IMG/VR virus record: IMGVR_UViG_3300042861_002114
Coordinates: 1-63,405 of that record
DNA length: 63,405 nucleotides
Reading direction: 5' to 3' (one strand)
DNA from: a virus
Below are positions 60,308 through 63,405 of this stretch, piece by piece. A model generated the notes under the pieces. It searched no databases. It was not told the origin of the DNA and worked only from the letters and a program-made list of their open reading frames with translations. How positions within the stretch are numbered: position 1 is the first letter of the stretch; every line of letters begins with the position of its first letter. Both the position numbers and the translations under genes were made by a program.

Positions 60308-60340
60308 AAAGAAGCTCACTCTACCTAGTGGGCTTTTCTT
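60308..60340. terminator. Bidirectional terminator after nrdB
   Basis: AAAGAAGCTCACT (60308-60320) pairs with AGTGGGCTTTTCTT (60327-60340); T-rich on both strands. Ends nrdB and the converging RHH-like gene. Confidence 0.65.
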
Positions 60341-60575
60341 GATCGTCATCTGAATCATCGACAATCTTTTTAATAAATTCCTCAATAGTTAATCCTTCAT
60401 CCTCAGACCGAGACTTTAACATCGCCACAATTTGTTGGTCGTTTGCTTCTATTCGAGCCTGTAATACGTTACCCGCCAAGGTTGTGGGTGCTACACCCTT
60501 GAGTGCTGCCCATTCCCTTAATCGCTTATTATGCCACGCAGGGATCTTAATCGTAATTCTATACCTTTTGTCCAT
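60321..60575 (-). CDS. RHH-like regulator
   Basis: 84 residues, MDKRYRITIKIPAWHNKRLREWAALKG..., with a ribbon strand and two helices, and an acidic tail with a second helix-rich part. Likely DNA-binding; on the opposite strand to nrdB. Antitoxin-type function possible but no toxin is adjacent. Confidence 0.55.
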   Translation of the reverse strand: MDKRYRITIKIPAWHNKRLREWAALKGVAPTTLAGNVLQARIEANDQQIVAMLKSRSEDEGLTIEEFIKKIVDDSDDDQEKPTR

Positions 60576-60631
60576 TGTTTTTTTATGTCGTTTAGCATAT
60601 AATCAGCATAACATTAACACAAATACTGAAA

Positions 60632-60662
60632 GGGGCTGACCGGATATCAGCCGATCAGCCCC
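60632..60662 (+). promoter_or_regulatory. Leader hairpin before the small HTH-like gene
   Basis: GGGGCTGA / TCAGCCCC stem (60632-60639, 60655-60662) with internal CGG repeats, between the divergent RHH-like and 60701 genes. Operator or RNA structure. Confidence 0.4.
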
Positions 60663-60700
60663 ACCCCAACCCATTCTTTAACCCAGTTGAGGCTATTACA

Positions 60701-60898
60701 ATGTTTGCACAAAAAGAACTATCTGTAGATGAATTTCGTTTACTTACCGGAAAATCCATCAACCAAATTTCATTGTTAACAGGAGCCGACCCTGACACGG
60801 TAAAAAATCACCGTCGCAAAGGCTACGACCCTAAACCCCAATACGTTCAATTTCGTCGCCACTTAGGTTTGTTAGCACAATCAGAGGGAAAAATATAA
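60701..60898 (+). CDS. Small HTH-like protein
   Basis: 65 residues; LTGKSINQISLLTGADPDTVKNH is HTH-like. The stop overlaps the next start (TAATG). Function not known. Confidence 0.45.
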   Translation: MFAQKELSVDEFRLLTGKSINQISLLTGADPDTVKNHRRKGYDPKPQYVQFRRHLGLLAQSEGKI

Positions 60899-61101
60899 TG
60901 GACAATTATTCACACTCTCAAGAAGTCCATCACCTAAAAGGGGAAATAAAATTAGGGCAAAAGGTTAATGGTCAATACTGTATTACAACGATTAATCAAG
61001 ATAATACCTTTGTGGACTTATGGGTTGACCGAGATGTATTGAAACGATTTTGCAAACACACGCTTTATGTTATGGAATGGCAAGAAAAGAATAATCAGTA
61101 G
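60898..61101 (+). CDS. Small hypothetical protein
   Basis: 67 residues, MDNYSHSQEVHHLKGEIKLG..., two Cys near the centre. Coupled to the preceding gene by a 1-nt overlap. Not recognised. Confidence 0.5.
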   Translation: MDNYSHSQEVHHLKGEIKLGQKVNGQYCITTINQDNTFVDLWVDRDVLKRFCKHTLYVMEWQEKNNQ

Positions 61102-61136
61102 TGGCAAATTCCACCCCAGATGTATTTTCCCCTATG

Positions 61137-61154
61137 CCCACCCTTTGCGGTGGG
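61137..61154 (+). terminator. Rho-independent terminator
   Basis: CCCACC-ctttgc-GGTGGG followed by TTTATTATT; ends the 60701-61101 pair. Confidence 0.8.
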
Positions 61155-61224
61155 TTTATTATTGGTACATCAGGTTAAATCAAGCCTGAGTCAATCTAAG
61201 AAGGAGAGGTGTACTAAACCATGA

Positions 61225-61695
61225 ATGGCTAATTTTGAGACAAGGAAAGGGGGAACCCGAAAGATGATACACCTCAAAGACGAAGACGCTTTACAGCCTT
61301 TTTCCTCAGAGGAAATCCAGTTAATCTTTAAAGTTTCTCACCAGACTATTGCCGAACGCAAAGGGATATTGGGGATTAAAAGAAAACCTGTAGGATGGGC
61401 AGAATTAAACGTTTTATACCTCCTACATATTTTTGTTAGTTCCAAATACCCACACCATACCTACTATCAGTTCCAAAGCCTCTATCACCACTGTTTAAAC
61501 AACGGTTTATCTATCGAGATAGAAGTTTTCCAGAAGATGTTAATGCTAAACACAACACAACTATTTAAGGAGTTTAAAGTCGATGTCCTATCAAGAATCT
61601 CAAGCTACCGACAACACAACGGAACAGGAACTTACCGAGTTATATCAGAACTCACGGAAACCCCAAACCCAGACGGAACAACCGAAACAGCCTAA
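61225..61695 (+). CDS. Hypothetical protein with HTH-like segment
   Basis: 156 residues. SSEEIQLIFKVSHQTIAERKG resembles HTH of a MerR or phage type, followed by hydrophobic helical part. The start could also be the ATG at 61264. Its last ~37 codons overlap the next gene in another frame. Confidence 0.5.
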   Translation: MANFETRKGGTRKMIHLKDEDALQPFSSEEIQLIFKVSHQTIAERKGILGIKRKPVGWAELNVLYLLHIFVSSKYPHHTYYQFQSLYHHCLNNGLSIEIEVFQKMLMLNTTQLFKEFKVDVLSRISSYRQHNGTGTYRVISELTETPNPDGTTETA

Positions 61696-62089
61696 ATCAG
61701 CTATCACCAAAGGGAGTACAACAGATCAACTCAATGATGCAGTTGTTAAGACCCAAAAGAAAGCTAAAGATAACGCGATCGTTAACACTAAAGCCGTTAT
61801 TGTTGCGGGTCAAAACTCCGGGCGGGAAGATGCTAAACTATTTAAAAAAGCAAAACAATTGGCTTTCTTAAATGAAATTGCAGACGATGAAATCGAGTCT
61901 GCTAAGGCTTTATTGGTTGGGATTCCTGAGTATAAGAATGCAATTGATCAAGCGTCCGGGTGTGAGTTGGAAAACCTCTTAGACTTTGATCAAGAAATCT
62001 CAATTGAGGCTTTAGAACAGCAACTTAACGAAGCTGTGGGAAAGTCCAAAAAATCCCAGTTAGTTGTCAGAAGTTTTTTCGGAGAATAA
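61583..62089 (+). CDS. Hypothetical charged protein, overlapping gene
   Basis: 168 residues with an AAGGAG ribosome site 9 nt before the ATG. Charged, Gln-rich N-terminal third, then helical repeats (AKQLAFLNEIADDEIESAKALL). Overlaps the previous gene by 113 nt. Not recognised. Confidence 0.5.
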   Translation: MSYQESQATDNTTEQELTELYQNSRKPQTQTEQPKQPKSAITKGSTTDQLNDAVVKTQKKAKDNAIVNTKAVIVAGQNSGREDAKLFKKAKQLAFLNEIADDEIESAKALLVGIPEYKNAIDQASGCELENLLDFDQEISIEALEQQLNEAVGKSKKSQLVVRSFFGE

Positions 62090-62190
62090 ACGAACTAGAA
62101 ACACGGGTTGAGAGAATAGAAGTTATCCTAAAAATCCCTCAACCCAAGGAAATCAGTCAACAATTAGAATTATTAATGGGAGGGTTTTAA

Positions 62191-62277
62191 GTGGGAATCG
62201 TTATCGACTTGGTTAATCTATTTGGAGTTTACTGCTCACATAACGTCATGCCCTTTTTAATGGGAGGTTGTTTCTAA
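62191..62277 (+). CDS. Possible small peptide
   Basis: 28 residues from a GTG preceded by GGGAGG; hydrophobic with two Cys (MGIVIDLVNLFGVYCSHNVM...). Its stop overlaps the next ATG (TAATG), supporting translation. In the preceding gap 62090-62190 a coiled-coil-like reading NELETRVERIEVIL in one frame has no clear start. Confidence 0.35.
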   Translation: MGIVIDLVNLFGVYCSHNVMPFLMGGCF

Positions 62278-62402
62278 TGAATACTATTTATTATTTAACA
62301 GCATTCTTTATTGGGTTTTTAATATTTAGCAATCAAGTAGTTTTTAGTCGAATCAGGGAACAGTCCCAAAACTATCAATATGAAAATCCCAGAACCCGTT
62401 AA
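62277..62402 (+). CDS. Small membrane protein
   Basis: 41 residues with one N-terminal membrane helix (YYLTAFFIGFLIFSNQVV) and a polar tail. The start overlaps the preceding stop and the end overlaps the next gene by 23 nt. Not recognised. Confidence 0.5.
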   Translation: MNTIYYLTAFFIGFLIFSNQVVFSRIREQSQNYQYENPRTR

Positions 62403-62805
62403 GGCGATCATGGTTGGAACCGTGATTGGTGGCATTAGTTCAGTCCTGTTATCCCTAACATTAGAACCGGAAATATCAGAGGTTAGAATGATGCAATATG
62501 GGGGGTTTATCGGATTAGTAGCTAGTTCCACAACTACTGCACTCTTGGCTATCACAACCCGCAATAACACCCAATCAAACAAGGAAACAAGCCCCAACAG
62601 ATCAGACACAAAACCAGACTTTAACCTTGTGTTGGGTGAACTGATCCAAAGAGCAACCGAGAATCACCTGAATTGCCTTCAGCCTGGGAGTCCTGAATAC
62701 TTTGAAGCCCTTGAACTCTATGGAAAGGTACTTTCGCCCGAAAACACCACTCCAAACACTAACACCCAGAAAACCAAAACCTCACACCATGCACAGGGAG
62801 ATTGA
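62380..62805 (+). CDS. Two-pass membrane protein
   Basis: 141 residues; two hydrophobic segments (AIMVGTVIGGISSVLLSL and YGGFIGLVASSTTTALLAI), then a soluble helical tail with FNLVLGELIQRATENHL. Not recognised; part of a membrane-protein run continuing over the right edge. Confidence 0.5.
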   Translation: MKIPEPVKAIMVGTVIGGISSVLLSLTLEPEISEVRMMQYGGFIGLVASSTTTALLAITTRNNTQSNKETSPNRSDTKPDFNLVLGELIQRATENHLNCLQPGSPEYFEALELYGKVLSPENTTPNTNTQKTKTSHHAQGD

Positions 62806-62810
62806 TATAG

Positions 62811-63405
62811 ATGTTAGACAGTTTACAGCCTAGTGATGACTTACCAGCTTTTAGTGGGGATTCAGAAGCCACTCAGAGGGAACCTAGAAAGCCTAATAAA
62901 ACACGAAAACGAGTAGCGGTTTTACTAACAGTTATTGCAGTTTGTAGCTTTATTACCTTAGTCGGGAATAAATCAGGAATTATCAAGAAGTTTGCTCCTA
63001 ACGTTCCCGTAGCTGAAAGTGCCGAAGTTCAGCAAATGACGGTAGAACCAACAGGGGAAACCTCGACCGAAGCTAATGATAATTCTGGAGAATTTCAACC
63101 ATCCCCTGACTTAGAAATGGCACGAAATGAGCTATTAGATAAGTCATTAAACGAGGTAGGTTTTCAAGTTAACAACTTGAGTGAAGCGGTAGCAGAAACA
63201 TTCCTGTTGCAAGCTCGTTCTGAGATTGAAAAAAAACCCGTTTCTATTGAGTTGTTCTTAATTCAAAAGATTAATTTCCTAGCAAATAAACTTGATAAAG
63301 CTACGCTAGAGGGAGAATTTAACGGCTCCCCAAAGGAACGTCAAAAGGCGGCTGATCTATTGTTTGAGGTTTGGGGAAATCTTTTGGCACTAAAACGCCA
63401 TTGGG
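62811..63405 (+). CDS. Membrane-anchored protein, 5' part (3' end cut by window)
   Basis: At least 198 residues, open to the right edge. AGGGAG ribosome site. Basic patch (EPRKPNKTRKR) followed by one membrane segment (VAVLLTVIAVCSFITLVG) and a periplasmic-like acidic, helical domain. Bitopic inner-membrane topology; no family recognised. Confidence 0.6.
   Translation, partial: MLDSLQPSDDLPAFSGDSEATQREPRKPNKTRKRVAVLLTVIAVCSFITLVGNKSGIIKKFAPNVPVAESAEVQQMTVEPTGETSTEANDNSGEFQPSPDLEMARNELLDKSLNEVGFQVNNLSEAVAETFLLQARSEIEKKPVSIELFLIQKINFLANKLDKATLEGEFNGSPKERQKAADLLFEVWGNLLALKRHW

Noticed and set aside
1-63405. tRNA genes and integrase
   Set aside because: No TpsiC-like arm in a cloverleaf context and no tyrosine or serine recombinase motif was noticed on either strand; a tRNA search program would be decisive.

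Overview
The window is a 63-kb internal piece of a tailed-phage genome (free phage, prophage or phage-plasmid) that infects a cyanobacterium. The host is inferred from the many HIP1-type octamers (gcgatcgc, for example near 4360, 10373, 12237, 22985, 32787, 40747 and 57175) and from cyanobacterial-looking small zinc-ribbon, HTH and DnaN-like proteins. No integrase, tRNA, rRNA, CRISPR array or IS transposase was recognised. Both edges cut genes, so the genome is larger than the window. A long tape measure protein and no sheath or baseplate-wedge genes suggest a non-contractile (siphovirus-like) tail.

Layout. 1-700: end of a DNA methyltransferase. 921-31753, almost all minus strand: virion operons. 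In transcription order these are a portal with a fused pyrophosphatase-like domain, a small tube-like protein, a gpG-like tail completion protein, a DUF2213-type prohead protease/scaffold, a cement-like protein, a DUF2184-type major capsid protein, head-tail connectors, a tail-assembly-chaperone candidate and a 1681-residue tape measure. 31846-45753, plus strand: structural proteins, terminase large subunit, tail hub, fibre proteins and a cluster of small membrane proteins (possible lysis genes). 45883-47335: a second methyltransferase and a KilA/antirepressor-like protein. 47377-50005: small genes and a PcfJ-like protein on the minus strand. 50409-63405: nucleotide and DNA metabolism (thymidylate kinase, PAPS-reductase-like protein, C5 methyltransferase, SSB-like protein, sliding clamp, ribonucleotide reductase beta), regulators and small membrane proteins.

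The most unusual system sits inside the late operons. Seven paralogous proteins (6764-27297) share a ~130-residue N-terminal domain and a four-cysteine motif, but carry different C-terminal modules: zinc metallopeptidase, GNAT acetyltransferase, R-S-E ADP-ribosyltransferase, ADP-ribosyltransferase plus GNAT, or uncharacterised coiled coil. Broken pieces of further copies lie between them (8621-8770, 13582-13760, 27625-27738), and repeats mark recombination. This looks like a polymorphic set of effectors loaded into the capsid and delivered with the DNA.

A tetrapeptide R-x-D-[S/A/T] occurs twice at the same place in nearly every effector, about eight times in the protease/scaffold and near the N-terminus of the capsid protein; a related QMDS precedes the extra domain of the portal. 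I propose it as the prohead-protease processing site, which would free effector domains inside the head. This is inference and testable.

Regulation. A 23-bp element with a TTTCT-n5-AGAAA inverted repeat lies exactly 75 nt upstream of two late-operon starts. A ~100-bp cassette with TTCAGTGTGA repeats and a GTATCA/TGATAC palindrome occurs twice in opposite orientation, at the two largest divergent intergenic regions (28.8 kb and 50.3 kb). Short tandem duplications spanning stop codons recur at four loci.
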